A stretch of DNA of 54,152 bases, taken from the NCBI GenBank assembly GCA_030696315.1, contig JAUYSM010000025.1, positions 1 through 54,152 of the forward strand, written 5' to 3'. This document shows, in pieces, positions 18,346 through 26,850 of this stretch (within the stretch, counting starts at the first letter, position 1; each line of letters starts with the position of its first letter). Position numbers and translations under genes: made by a program. The notes beneath the pieces were generated by a model that saw only the letters and a program-made list of their open reading frames with translations, did no database searches and was not told the DNA's origin. Source of the stretch: Pseudohongiella sp. (GTDB taxonomy: Bacteria > Pseudomonadota > Gammaproteobacteria > Pseudomonadales > Pseudohongiellaceae).

Positions 18346-18394
18346 TCCGTCAATCCTGTTTACTTGCAAGCCGATGAAATTCAAGCTGACATGT

Positions 18395-18428
18395 ATTAAA
18401 TCAATGCAATATTACATTTTGATGACAA
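18395..18428 (-). promoter_or_regulatory. PhoB box and -10 element of phoB
   Basis: Read on the minus strand, TTGTCAT (18428-18422), four bases, then ATGTAAT (18417-18411) form an 11-bp-spaced direct repeat matching the PhoB half-site CTGTCAT at 6 and 5 of 7 positions. A -10-like TTTAAT (18400-18395, 5 of 6 to consensus) follows after exactly ten bases. The geometry is the same as in front of phoU. Confidence 0.7.
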
Positions 18429-18518
18429 ATGTTTAACGCAAATCAGGCAGGGTTAAGACTGAATAAGGATTTTCTCTGCTCTGTGCCTGCAATCACAGAT
18501 CGACGGTGTTAATCGCGC

Positions 18519-18545
18519 TTGCCTTTCGTAATATTAGGGTATAAT
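18519..18545 (+). promoter_or_regulatory. Sigma-70-like promoter of the OmpA-family gene
   Basis: A perfect TATAAT lies at 18540-18545 and a TTGCCT at 18519-18524 (15-base spacer; CTTGCC gives 16). A transcript from here would have a leader of about 70 bases before the ATG at 18623, which has GAGGAGA as its ribosome binding site. Confidence 0.55.
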
Positions 18546-18622
18546 GCCGCCCGCGAAACCCACACAACGCAATAAACCTAAAGAACGTCATCGGTCGATG
18601 AGCCCTGACGTGAGGAGATACC

Positions 18623-19690
18623 ATGGATCGTAAAACTTTCAAAGCACTGTCTTTAGCATTGGCAATCGGCGCCGCTGGATTTGCCGTAACGACAGCCAGC
18701 GCGGATGAAGGCCGTTTTTATATAGCCCCTGGTGTTCAATGGATGGATTTTGACAGTGATCGTCAATCCCGTGATGAAACTGGTTACAATTTGGGTATTG
18801 GTTACGGATTGTCAGAAAATCTGTCGACTGAGCTGACCTACAGCCGAATCAGTATGAATACCTTGGCTGGTCGTGATCGCTTACGGTCGATCCGCCTTGA
18901 TTTGCTCTACAAATTCGACAATCAAATTGGCAGCCTGTCCCCGTATTTTGTGGGCGGACTTGGTGATGCTGACCTGAATGCCGGCAAAGATACCACACTG
19001 AATGTCGGTGCCGGATTCAGCTACAGACTCAATGATATTGCTGAATGGCGAACCGCTGCTCGCACTTTTTATGGAATCGCTGATCGTACGTTTGACTTAG
19101 GCATCGAAACCGGCATGGTTTTCCACCTTGGTTCTGCAGCGCCCGCCACAAGAGTAGAGCCCTCTGCAGCCGCACCTGCCGCAGCTCCTGCTCCAGCACC
19201 TGCTGTTGCAGCCGTGGCTGACGCTGATGGTGATGGTGTGCCAGATAGCCGTGATGCTTGCCCGGACACACCGCGTAACTATGCCGTTGATGAGCGTGGT
19301 TGCCCGATCATGATGAATGAAGTGGCGCGTATAGACCTGACTGTGCAGTTCGATTTTGATCAGTCAGTTGTAAAGCCGGAGTTCTTTGAAGACATCCGTC
19401 GCGTAGCTGATTTCCTGACTGCAAACGATAACGTTGTTGCTGTGGTTGAAGGTCATACCGACAGTGCCGGCACTGACGCCTACAACCAGAGCTTGTCCGA
19501 GCGTCGCGCTGCTGCTGTTCGTCAAGTCCTGATCGAGCGCTTTGGTGTCAGCGCTGCGCGAGTTTCATCCGTAGGTTATGGTGAGTCTCGTCCGGTTACC
19601 AGCAACGAAAGTGCAGAAGGCCGAGCGCAGAATCGTCGTGTTGTAGGCTCGATGACAGCAACCATGCAAAGACCACAACTGCGCAATTGA
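18623..19690 (+). CDS. OmpA family outer-membrane porin
   Basis: The 355-residue protein has a signal peptide (1-27, ending TTASA), an eight-stranded OmpA-like barrel at about 29-175, and an Ala/Pro-rich linker. A thrombospondin type 3 calcium motif (DADGDGVPDSRDACPD) follows at about 200-220, then a C-terminal OmpA/peptidoglycan-binding domain at about 235-345 with VEGHTDSAGTDAYNQSLSE and a Y-G-E-S-R-P run. It anchors the outer membrane to peptidoglycan and is likely abundant: it has a good promoter, a strong ribosome binding site and a strong terminator. Pseudomonas OprF has a similar domain order. Confidence 0.92.
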   Translation: MDRKTFKALSLALAIGAAGFAVTTASADEGRFYIAPGVQWMDFDSDRQSRDETGYNLGIGYGLSENLSTELTYSRISMNTLAGRDRLRSIRLDLLYKFDNQIGSLSPYFVGGLGDADLNAGKDTTLNVGAGFSYRLNDIAEWRTAARTFYGIADRTFDLGIETGMVFHLGSAAPATRVEPSAAAPAAAPAPAPAVAAVADADGDGVPDSRDACPDTPRNYAVDERGCPIMMNEVARIDLTVQFDFDQSVVKPEFFEDIRRVADFLTANDNVVAVVEGHTDSAGTDAYNQSLSERRAAAVRQVLIERFGVSAARVSSVGYGESRPVTSNESAEGRAQNRRVVGSMTATMQRPQLRN

Positions 19691-19710
19691 TCAGTTAAAG
19701 TAACGCAAAC

Positions 19711-19752
19711 AAAAACTCCCTGTTGGCTCTATGCTGACAGGGAGTTTTTTTT
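19711..19752 (+). terminator. Intrinsic terminator after the OmpA-family gene
   Basis: AACTCCCTGT (19714-19723) pairs with ACAGGGAGTT (19737-19746) and is followed by a run of eight T residues. An A-run on the other side could also serve the reverse direction. Confidence 0.88.
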
Positions 19753-19806
19753 AAGATTATCGCTGTATAACGTAGTTGAGAATTACTGATACAGGCAGGC
19801 GCTCCA

Positions 19807-20370
19807 GTGCTTAGAGAGAGACACTTAAAAAGTTCGGATGCTGACGCGCCAGCAAACTGGCGACATATAAAACAGCATTTCCCCAAGCCCGATACCCAAT
19901 TTGCACATTGGTTGCTCGCGCCCGGTTCTTTGACCAAAAAACTTCAGTCCATCAGTGACGGGACTTTTTTTGTTCGTGTGTTATCAGAAGGCTGGGTTTA
20001 CAGAAGTGTGCCAGGATCAGGTTTATCCCAGACAGGGCCACAAAAAATGCTGATGTGGTCGAGGCGGGTGCTACTCGGAGGCCACGGCGAAAACTGGGTG
20101 GCAGCGCATTCATTGATACCGATAACAACCCTGTGTGGCGCTAACAGGCGGTTGATTCATCTTGGAAATAAACCCTTGGGTGGGTTCCTGTTCAAGCAAC
20201 GTGGACTAAGACGGGGCGATACAGAGATATGCCAATATGACGGCTGTTGGGGGCGACGCTCTTTGTTTTTTCTGGATAACAAGTCGTTGTTGGTTGCGGA
20301 GTTTTTTTTGCCGGAATTAATCGCGCGCACGCAGTTAACGTTTAAAAATGGAAACTCAGATGACCAATAA
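19807..20370 (+). CDS. ubiC: Chorismate lyase (ubiquinone biosynthesis)
   Basis: UbiC converts chorismate to 4-hydroxybenzoate and pyruvate, the first committed step of ubiquinone synthesis. The 187-residue protein shows the family's WLLAPGSLTKKL near the N-terminus, a VLLGG region, LGNKPLGGFLF in the middle and GRRSLFF followed by LLVAEFFLPEL with the conserved Glu near the C-terminus. The start is GTG with a weak ribosome binding site. It is not next to ubiA as in enterobacteria. Its 3' end overlaps the likely start of the CoA-transferase gene by 23 bp, suggesting translational coupling. Confidence 0.9.
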   Translation: MLRERHLKSSDADAPANWRHIKQHFPKPDTQFAHWLLAPGSLTKKLQSISDGTFFVRVLSEGWVYRSVPGSGLSQTGPQKMLMWSRRVLLGGHGENWVAAHSLIPITTLCGANRRLIHLGNKPLGGFLFKQRGLRRGDTEICQYDGCWGRRSLFFLDNKSLLVAEFFLPELIARTQLTFKNGNSDDQ

Positions 20371-21586
20371 TAAAATCGAAAACAGTGCCCTGACAGGTTT
20401 AAAAATAGTTGATCTCACGCGCGTGCTGGGAGGCCCTTACTGTACACAGGTGCTCGCAGATCATGGAGCCGATGTTATCAAGATTGAACCTCCTCAAGGC
20501 GATGAAGTTCGAGATTGGGGGCCTCCTTTTCATGAAGGAGATGCTGCGTACTTTATCGGTGTAAACAGAAACAAACGAGGTATGGCTCTCGATTTGACTT
20601 GCAGCGAGGGGCGCGATGTTTTGTTTCGACTGCTGGAGGATGCGGATCTGCTGATCGAAAACTACAAACCTGGCACCATGGAAAAATGGGGTCTGGGTTA
20701 TCACGAGGTTTTGCGACAACGTTTCCCGCGCTTGATCCATTGCAGGATCAGCGGTTTCGGCAGTGACGGCCCATTAGGTGGATATCCGGGTTATGACGCA
20801 ATTGTGCAAGCGATGGCAGGATGGTTTAGTGTCAACGGAGAGCGCGGGGGCAAGCCGACCAGACTGGGAGTTGCCATGGTGGATATGGGCACAGGTCTGT
20901 ATGCTGCAGTTGCGCTGTTGATGGCCTTATATGAGCGAGAGAAGTCCGGGGCGGGTCAGTATATTGATATGACGCTTTTTGATTGTGCGGTCTCTCTGAT
21001 GCATCCACATGTTGTTAACTACAACATGACTGGGAATATCCCGGTCGCAACGGGCAATGCCCATCCCAATATCAGTCCTTATGAAACCTTCAGAACCCGA
21101 ACAGTAGATATTTTTATAGGCGCAGGTAACAACCGGGCGTTCGCAAAGTTGTGCCACGAACTGGACGCACCCGAACTGATCCAGGATGCAAGATTTCTGA
21201 GCAATGCTGACAGAGTCAAACATCGCGAGCCGCTTAAGGCTGAGATTGAATCGCATCTGGTGAAAATTGATGGTGCCGAATTTGCTGAGCGATTACTGTC
21301 CGCAGGCCTGCCGTCGGGGCCAATTTACAACACCGCTCAAGTTGTTGCTCATCCGCACACGCTGCATAGAGAAATGATTGTAAATAAGGGGTGGTACAAA
21401 ATGACCGGTATTCCGATCAAATTTTCAAGAACCCCTGGTTCCATCAGAAGCTTGCCACCCAAATTTGCTGAGCACACACTGGAGATTCTCAGCAAGGCTG
21501 GCTTTGAGCCCGAGCACATCAAACACCTGTCCGACAGTGGTGTCGTGCCACTTCAACGTTTGAGCCAGGGCGATGGTTCAGCCTGA
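20348..21586 (+). CDS. Family III CoA-transferase (CaiB/BaiF type)
   Basis: The family moves CoA from an acyl-CoA donor to a carboxylic acid through a covalent Asp-bound intermediate. The 412-residue protein begins LKIVDLTRVLGGPYCTQVLADHGADVIKIEPP. It carries the catalytic Asp in AMVDMGTGLYA at about 180, then EREKSGAGQYIDMTLFD, all classic family III blocks. Substrate is unknown: oxalate, carnitine, succinate/itaconate and bile-acid relatives share these motifs. ATG 20360 is an alternative start. It overlaps ubiC at its 5' end and the convergent TPR gene by 9 bp at its 3' end. Confidence 0.9.
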   Translation: METQMTNNKIENSALTGLKIVDLTRVLGGPYCTQVLADHGADVIKIEPPQGDEVRDWGPPFHEGDAAYFIGVNRNKRGMALDLTCSEGRDVLFRLLEDADLLIENYKPGTMEKWGLGYHEVLRQRFPRLIHCRISGFGSDGPLGGYPGYDAIVQAMAGWFSVNGERGGKPTRLGVAMVDMGTGLYAAVALLMALYEREKSGAGQYIDMTLFDCAVSLMHPHVVNYNMTGNIPVATGNAHPNISPYETFRTRTVDIFIGAGNNRAFAKLCHELDAPELIQDARFLSNADRVKHREPLKAEIESHLVKIDGAEFAERLLSAGLPSGPIYNTAQVVAHPHTLHREMIVNKGWYKMTGIPIKFSRTPGSIRSLPPKFAEHTLEILSKAGFEPEHIKHLSDSGVVPLQRLSQGDGSA

Positions 21587-23095
21587 TTCCAGGCTAAATA
21601 GTTTCAAAATTACCGGGCCCGACCTGATGGGGCGACCATCACGAAGGGCTGGTCTGAATTGGAGTGTTTCCAAGGCGGTTTTTCCTTGAATTCTGGCGCT
21701 GGCATTATCAGGCACTGATGCATTAATATTTATCCGGTCGGCCTGCCCGTTCATGCCAATATGGAATTGCAGTGTTGCCCTCGTACCTGCTGCAGTGCCT
21801 ATTCGCCCTGTTTCCGGCAAATTCTCATATCTCAAACCGGGTACTCCATTGCGGATTATGGCAACGTCCGGCAACATCAATTCGCCAGTTTCCTCTTCAG
21901 TTGAACATTTTTTGGGCACACCTGCCAGTGTGGTTTCAAACTTTCCTGCAGGCAAAAGCATGGGGCACGAAAAATAGTCATTCAACGCTTGTTCTGTATG
22001 CCCCGCCTTCAACAACAACGACCATGCCGTCCGGTAATATCCAGCAGCAGAACCTGCAGCGCTGCTGCCTCTTTGCGGGCCGGTATGGGAGCCCATTCGT
22101 AGTTCATATTGTTGCCTCAGTAATACAGAATCCCCGATAAACAGCTGTATCATCGCGGCTTGTTCCGGATCAGTTTCCGAAAGCTCCTCCAGTGCTTTGT
22201 CGGCGTCTCCCCCCGAGCTATCAGCTAATGACTTGATCATTTGTTGATGACGGTTCATCACGTTACGATGTGATCGATCAATAACGGTGCTTGCTCGTGC
22301 ACCAAAGACTGCCTCCAGGTCACTGACGCTTGTGATGACCTGATTTCGTCGATAGTCCGGTGTTTCAATACCTTCGCTACGGCTTAACAATTGCCGACTG
22401 GTATCTGTTGTCGCGACGATGCCTAAAGCAATATAAAGCTCTGCCAACGCTCGTTCGTAAATAAGCTGCTGAAGTTCCGGGCCAGGATTCAAGCTTGATC
22501 TGGCAACTTCCAGAGCCATTTCTTCAAGTGCCTGAAGTTGCAGCAGGTAATTCGGCTCCTGCATTCTCGGCCCTCTGGCCAATAAGAGCCTTGACCAGTT
22601 ACGCAGCTCCTTGATATGCGCAAGACGGTCGGTGACGGGCATGCTTTCACTGCGTTCGAGAACAAGTGCGAGGTATGACATTCTGTCAAAAATCTGATCC
22701 CAGTTTTTTTCGGCGGCCAGTACCCCAAGCTGCTGCTTGACGAGTTCTATCTGGCTGGGGGTGAACAAGCCGTCATTGATGCGCAGAACCTGAATTTGTT
22801 GCTCTATAAGTGCGTTCGCCTCGACATATGATTCGTCTTCTATCAGGGCGGCAGTCAGATTGTTGAGTGGCTCGAGCAATCCATAATCGTAGGCGCCTGA
22901 GGTCTCCAGGCTTTCTGTCAGTTCAGCGCGCAGTCGCTCCAAAGGGGTCGGCTGTATCGAATAGTCAGGTATGTCTGCGTTTTGATCAGCAAAGGAAACT
23001 GATGTGAAAAGCACATAACTCAATGCCATTACACCCAGAATTGACAGGGTGTTCAAACGTCTCCGTTGTTCCACGATTCTGGTGGTCGGTGCCAT
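21578..23095 (-). CDS. TPR-like envelope protein with TonB-type C-terminus
   Basis: From ATG 23095 (AAGGGGA upstream) the protein has 505 residues. It has one N-terminal hydrophobic segment (signal or anchor, LSILGVMALSYVLFTSVSFA) and a long helical region resembling degenerate tetratricopeptide repeats (ALIEDESYVEANALIEQQIQ and similar). The C-terminal 65 residues read like a TonB C-terminal domain: ATLQFHIGMNGQADRINI, then ALETLQFRPALRDGRPI. It lacks the proline-rich spacer and His anchor of true TonB, so powering transport is doubtful; a periplasmic scaffold role is more likely. The family occurs in marine gammaproteobacteria without assigned function. Confidence 0.65.
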   Translation of the reverse strand: MAPTTRIVEQRRRLNTLSILGVMALSYVLFTSVSFADQNADIPDYSIQPTPLERLRAELTESLETSGAYDYGLLEPLNNLTAALIEDESYVEANALIEQQIQVLRINDGLFTPSQIELVKQQLGVLAAEKNWDQIFDRMSYLALVLERSESMPVTDRLAHIKELRNWSRLLLARGPRMQEPNYLLQLQALEEMALEVARSSLNPGPELQQLIYERALAELYIALGIVATTDTSRQLLSRSEGIETPDYRRNQVITSVSDLEAVFGARASTVIDRSHRNVMNRHQQMIKSLADSSGGDADKALEELSETDPEQAAMIQLFIGDSVLLRQQYELRMGSHTGPQRGSSAAGSAAGYYRTAWSLLLKAGHTEQALNDYFSCPMLLPAGKFETTLAGVPKKCSTEEETGELMLPDVAIIRNGVPGLRYENLPETGRIGTAAGTRATLQFHIGMNGQADRININASVPDNASARIQGKTALETLQFRPALRDGRPIRSGPVILKLFSLESG

Positions 23096-23257
23096 TGAGT
23101 TCCCCTTATAGTCGAGCGTCATATCTTGCAATACGTTTTGATCAGAACACAAAAATTCAGGATTTTAGGACTAAGATCAGTATATACAAATCCGCAGGCG
23201 AGAATAGCACCCTGTAATAAAAGACAAATCCTTTGTTGATTAGTTCAAAAAGTTTGC

Positions 23258-23286
23258 TTGACGCCCTTGATTCATTTTACTAAATT
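23258..23286 (+). promoter_or_regulatory. Promoter of the 23.3-23.5 kb RNA candidate
   Basis: TTGACG (23258-23263) is separated by 17 bases from TAAATT (23281-23286), a good sigma-70 match. Transcription would begin near 23293 and reach the strong terminator at 23481-23515. Confidence 0.5.
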
Positions 23287-23292
23287 GCTCAC

Positions 23293-23515
23293 CCCAACAG
23301 ATTTTCTGGTAACGATTTAAATGTTTATTGGTTTCGCCCAATTATGTTCTCACATTGCTGCCCCGGCAGCCGCTGCACGCCGCGCGCGTGCGGCGCGTGC
23401 GCGCATGTCTGTCCGGGACCGGGAGACTGAATTTATCTGTTGATCTGAGATGTAACTAACAATCTGAGCAGAAATTCAAAAACCTCTGTGGCCCCGGCCC
23501 CAGAGGTTTTTTTTT
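23293..23515 (+). ncRNA. Candidate structured small RNA or attenuating leader
   Basis: A promoter-like pair and a strong terminator bracket about 220 bases with no convincing reading frame. The segment is far more GC-rich than its surroundings at 23355-23405 and can fold: CTGC/GCAG around 23358, then a long stem GCACG-CCGC / GCGG-CG-CGTGC at about 23375-23400. A GTCT/AGAC-based hairpin near 23407-23427 exposes two GGGA motifs. ATCTGAG occurs twice later. I do not recognise 6S RNA, SRP RNA, tmRNA, RNase P or a known riboswitch. It could be a free sRNA or the regulated leader of the aminotransferase 62 bases further on. The 23096-23576 gap holds nothing else I can identify. Confidence 0.4.
23481..23515 (+). 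terminator. Strong intrinsic terminator before the aminotransferase gene
   Basis: AACCTCTG pairs with CAGAGGTT (inner GG/CC pairs extend the stem) and is followed by nine T residues. It lies 62 bases upstream of the aminotransferase start, and the divergent gene at 23095 does not need it in this direction. It therefore ends either an independent small RNA or a leader transcript. Confidence 0.85.
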
Positions 23516-23576
23516 GCCCTGAGTTTTCAAAAATTAAATAACGCTGCTCCTTTTGGGGCGGCAAGGAGAGGTAACA

Positions 23577-24809
23577 GTGTCAGTCAGAGATGTAGAGGAT
23601 AGTCTGGGTTTAAAGATCTGTAAAAAGCAGACGCTTGTCATTGACCGGGGCGCGGGCGTCTGGGTCTGGGATGTCAGCGGCGAGAAATTTCTCGATTTTA
23701 CTGCAGGGTGGGGGGTTACCTGTTTAGGTCATTCGCATCCGCTGATACTCAGTGCAATACAAGAGCAAGCTGCCCGAATTATCCAGAATCCAAATTCGGG
23801 GTTTACCTATTCACCGGCGCGCGCCGAATTGATGATAGAGCTCCAAAAAGTGTTGCCGGCGGGATTGAGCCGGATGTTCTTTGCCAATAGTGGTGCTGAA
23901 GCCAATGATGCTGCGCTTAAACTGGCCAGAAAGATAACTGGCCGCTCCACGGTGGTCTCTTTGATGGGGTCATTTCATGGCAGGACACTTGCTACGTTGT
24001 CCGTGTCAGGGGGGCCACAAAATGGTGCGAGGTATCTGCCTAGAGTGCCGGGTCAGGAATTTAGTCCATACAATAATTGTGATGATCTCGACTTTGTCAT
24101 CGACAACACAGTGGCTGCGGTTATTGTGGAGTTGATTCAAGGAGAAGGGGGTGTTCGTCGTTTAGATTTAGCGTTTGTAAAACATTTGCGCTCACTCTGT
24201 GACCGCCACGAGTGTTTGTTGATTATCGACGAGGTTCAGACCGGGTTTTGCAGGACGGGACGGTTTTTTGCCAGTGAATACTATGATGTTGCGCCTGATA
24301 TGTTAACGATGGGAAAAGGTATCGCAGGGGGATTGCCTTTTGCCGCGTTGGTTATGACAGAGAAATTGGCCTCGGCTGTTGAACTTGGTGACCACGGTGG
24401 TACCTATTGCGGAAATCCTTTGTCATGTGCAGTAGCTGCACAGGTGACACGTTTTCTGCGCAAGCACAATGTCGCGGCTCATGTTGCTGCACTTGGTGAC
24501 GTGGCATTGAATGATCTCAGGCAGCTGAAGGCGGCATACCCGGATGTCGTCAAGGACGTGAGAGGCTTAGGGCTGATGTTGGCGATTGAATTGCATCACG
24601 ACAGTCAGGTGTGGCCTCTTAGCGATGAGTGCCAGCGCGCGGGCCTGCTGGTGACACCTACCCGCAATGCGGTAGTGCGGTTGTTGCCATCATTATTACT
24701 GACAAAGGAAGAGTGGAACGCGGGGCTTGAGCGTCTGAACCAAGCTTTAGCCGCTTTTGTTGCCGGTTGTGGGCGCAATACGCCTGCGCTAGTATGCGGG
24801 CAGAACTGA
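23577..24809 (+). CDS. Class III PLP-dependent aminotransferase (ArgD-like)
   Basis: The GTG at 23577 has AAGGAGAGG directly upstream and is clearly the start, giving 410 residues. Motifs are those of the acetylornithine/4-aminobutyrate aminotransferase group: NSGAEANDAALKLAR, SFHGRTLATLSVSG, the cofactor Asp D218 in IIDEVQTG, and PLP lysine K247 in TMGKGIAGGLP, with HGGTYCGNPLSCA after it. Acetylornithine aminotransferase is the closest textbook member, but this family is hard to split by eye and no other arg genes lie nearby. It heads a same-strand run with reductases and an acyl-CoA dehydrogenase, so a role in amino- or keto-acid catabolism is equally possible. Confidence 0.85.
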   Translation: MSVRDVEDSLGLKICKKQTLVIDRGAGVWVWDVSGEKFLDFTAGWGVTCLGHSHPLILSAIQEQAARIIQNPNSGFTYSPARAELMIELQKVLPAGLSRMFFANSGAEANDAALKLARKITGRSTVVSLMGSFHGRTLATLSVSGGPQNGARYLPRVPGQEFSPYNNCDDLDFVIDNTVAAVIVELIQGEGGVRRLDLAFVKHLRSLCDRHECLLIIDEVQTGFCRTGRFFASEYYDVAPDMLTMGKGIAGGLPFAALVMTEKLASAVELGDHGGTYCGNPLSCAVAAQVTRFLRKHNVAAHVAALGDVALNDLRQLKAAYPDVVKDVRGLGLMLAIELHHDSQVWPLSDECQRAGLLVTPTRNAVVRLLPSLLLTKEEWNAGLERLNQALAAFVAGCGRNTPALVCGQN

Positions 24810-24868
24810 GATCGGGTCTGTCATCTTCAGTCATGCATGACAGCCGTAAACGCAGCAGAGGAACAGGT

Positions 24869-25882
24869 ATGAAGAATCAAAAGATGTTGATGGCCAAGCG
24901 TCCCTTGGGCGAGCCAGGCGATGATTGTTTCACGTTCGTTGAAGAGGATGTGCCGGCGATCGAAGCGGGTCAGATTCTGATCAAAGTGATGTTTTTATCT
25001 CTTGATCCTTACATGCGTGGCCGTATGAATGATGTGAAATCTTATGCCAAACCTCTGCAGATTGGTGATGTGATGACCGGAGAGTCTGCAGGGCAAGTGA
25101 TTGCCTCGCGCTCCGAGCGTTTCAAGGAAGGCGATTATGTTACTGCGCACATGGGTTGGCAGAGTTTGATTGTGGCCGATGACGATGAGCCAAGACTGAT
25201 GAAAGTTGACCTTAAAAATGGAACGCTGTCTGCACATCTTGGTGTGGTCGGTATGCCAGGGCGTACCGCTTTTTACGGGTTGATGGAAGTTGGTAAGCCT
25301 AAAGCGGGTGAAACGCTTGTGGTCGCTGCAGCATCCGGTGCGGTTGGGTCTGTGGTCGGGCAGATAGCGCGTATCAAAGGCCTGCGTGTGGTGGGCATTG
25401 CTGGCGGTGAGGAAAAGTGTCGCTACGTGAAAGAAGAACTCGGATTTGATGAATGCCTGGACTACAAGACCGGCAATCTGTCCGAAAAACTCAAAACTGC
25501 CTGCCCGGATGGCATTGATATTTATTTTGAAAACGTGGGTGGAGATGTAACGCGGGCTGTCGCACCACTATTGAATCCTGGTGCGCGTGTTCCAATCTGC
25601 GGGTACATATCTAACTATAATGATCAGGATATTACCCAGGCAGAAACGCCTTTCCATATCCTCAAGACCCTGGCTGTTGTGCCGGAGCACCGGTTTTTTG
25701 TGGTGACTGAGTGGCAAGACAGTTGGCAGCAGACCACCGAGCAATTAGGGGAGTGGGTCAGTGCTGGTAAAATCAAGTATCGTGAGTCTATCGGCGATGG
25801 GCTTGAAAACGCACCAGAATTGTTCCGCGGATTGTTACGTGGGCGGAATTTTGGCAAGCAACTGGTCAAGATTGCGGACTGA
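24869..25882 (+). CDS. MDR-family NADPH-dependent reductase (CurA-like)
   Basis: The 337-residue zinc-free medium-chain reductase resembles prostaglandin reductase / CurA, which reduce the double bond of enones or enals with NADPH. Family marks are LSLDPYMRGRMND, GMPGRTAFYGL, the nucleotide-binding AAASGAVGSVVGQIA and IDIYFENVGGDV. The ATG at 24869 with AGAGGA upstream is preferred; an open frame further upstream overlaps the aminotransferase gene. It lies 59 bp after that gene and 5 bp before the first SDR gene, so probably in one operon. Confidence 0.88.
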   Translation: MKNQKMLMAKRPLGEPGDDCFTFVEEDVPAIEAGQILIKVMFLSLDPYMRGRMNDVKSYAKPLQIGDVMTGESAGQVIASRSERFKEGDYVTAHMGWQSLIVADDDEPRLMKVDLKNGTLSAHLGVVGMPGRTAFYGLMEVGKPKAGETLVVAAASGAVGSVVGQIARIKGLRVVGIAGGEEKCRYVKEELGFDECLDYKTGNLSEKLKTACPDGIDIYFENVGGDVTRAVAPLLNPGARVPICGYISNYNDQDITQAETPFHILKTLAVVPEHRFFVVTEWQDSWQQTTEQLGEWVSAGKIKYRESIGDGLENAPELFRGLLRGRNFGKQLVKIAD

Positions 25883-25887
25883 TCGTT

Positions 25888-26727
25888 ATGGCTAAAACAA
25901 CATCCGGATTCGAAGTGCCAAACCTGTTTTCTGTCGCAGGAAAAACGGCAGTGGTCACTGGAGGCAGCAGTGGGCTTGGCCTGATTATGGCCGAGGCCTT
26001 GCTGCGCGGCGGCGCAAAAGTGCTCATCGCATCACGAAAACAGTCAAAATGTGATGAGGCGCAAGCCTATTTGTCAGCCTTTGGTGACTGCTTTGCGCTG
26101 GCAGCAGATGTCACTGTCGCGCAACATCGTCAGGCCTTACGTGACTGCGCCGCCGAGCTGTTTGGATCGAAAGGGCTCTCTATCCTCGTTAATAATGCAG
26201 GCGCGAACTGGGGTGCCAGCATTGAACAATACCCAGACGATGCTTTTGCCAAAGTCATGAATACCAACGTCAACTCAGTGTTTTCGTTAACCAGGGATTT
26301 GCTGCCATTGCTTGAAATGGCGGCGAACGAACTGAACCCGGCAAGGGTAGTGAATATCGGGTCCATGGATGGTTTGCATGTGCCGATTGTCCAGCGTGTT
26401 CCAACGTTTGCCTATTCCGCAAGTAAAGCCGCTTTGCATCACCTCACGCGCACCTTGGCGGTAGATCTGGGGCCGCGAGGCATTACTGTCAATGCGATTG
26501 CACCGGGTTTCTTTCACTCAAAAATGGCAGATCATGTGCTCAAAGAGTACGGTGACGATATCGCAGGGGATAGTCCTCTTGGTCGCTGCGGTGAGCCGGA
26601 AGAAATAGCTGGCGCGCTGATTTATCTGGTTTCCCGGGCTGGGGCCTACACCAATGGGATAGTCCTGCCTGTTGATGGCGGGACCCATATCAGTAAAGGC
26701 CGCAGGGACTGGATGGAGTCGCACTGA
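25888..26727 (+). CDS. Short-chain dehydrogenase/reductase (first)
   Basis: The 279-residue Rossmann-fold oxidoreductase shows the cofactor motif TGGSSGLG, NNAG, the catalytic Ser/Tyr/Lys set with YSASK, and a C-terminal PVDGGTH. Classical SDRs of this subgroup act on hydroxyl or keto groups of acyl-CoAs, sugars or small alcohols with NAD(P). It begins 5 bp after the CurA-like gene. After its stop, 123 bp separate it from the second SDR gene, so a second promoter there is possible. Confidence 0.88.
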   Translation: MAKTTSGFEVPNLFSVAGKTAVVTGGSSGLGLIMAEALLRGGAKVLIASRKQSKCDEAQAYLSAFGDCFALAADVTVAQHRQALRDCAAELFGSKGLSILVNNAGANWGASIEQYPDDAFAKVMNTNVNSVFSLTRDLLPLLEMAANELNPARVVNIGSMDGLHVPIVQRVPTFAYSASKAALHHLTRTLAVDLGPRGITVNAIAPGFFHSKMADHVLKEYGDDIAGDSPLGRCGEPEEIAGALIYLVSRAGAYTNGIVLPVDGGTHISKGRRDWMESH

Positions 26728-26850
26728 GACAGGGTCTTTTCACGCACTGCTCTCGCTGTTATGATTCGATTGACCAAAATTCATTAAAATTATAACAGTC
26801 CAGAGCGGAGTCGTTCTCCGACACAAAGGCTGTGGTACCAGGGGAATGAC

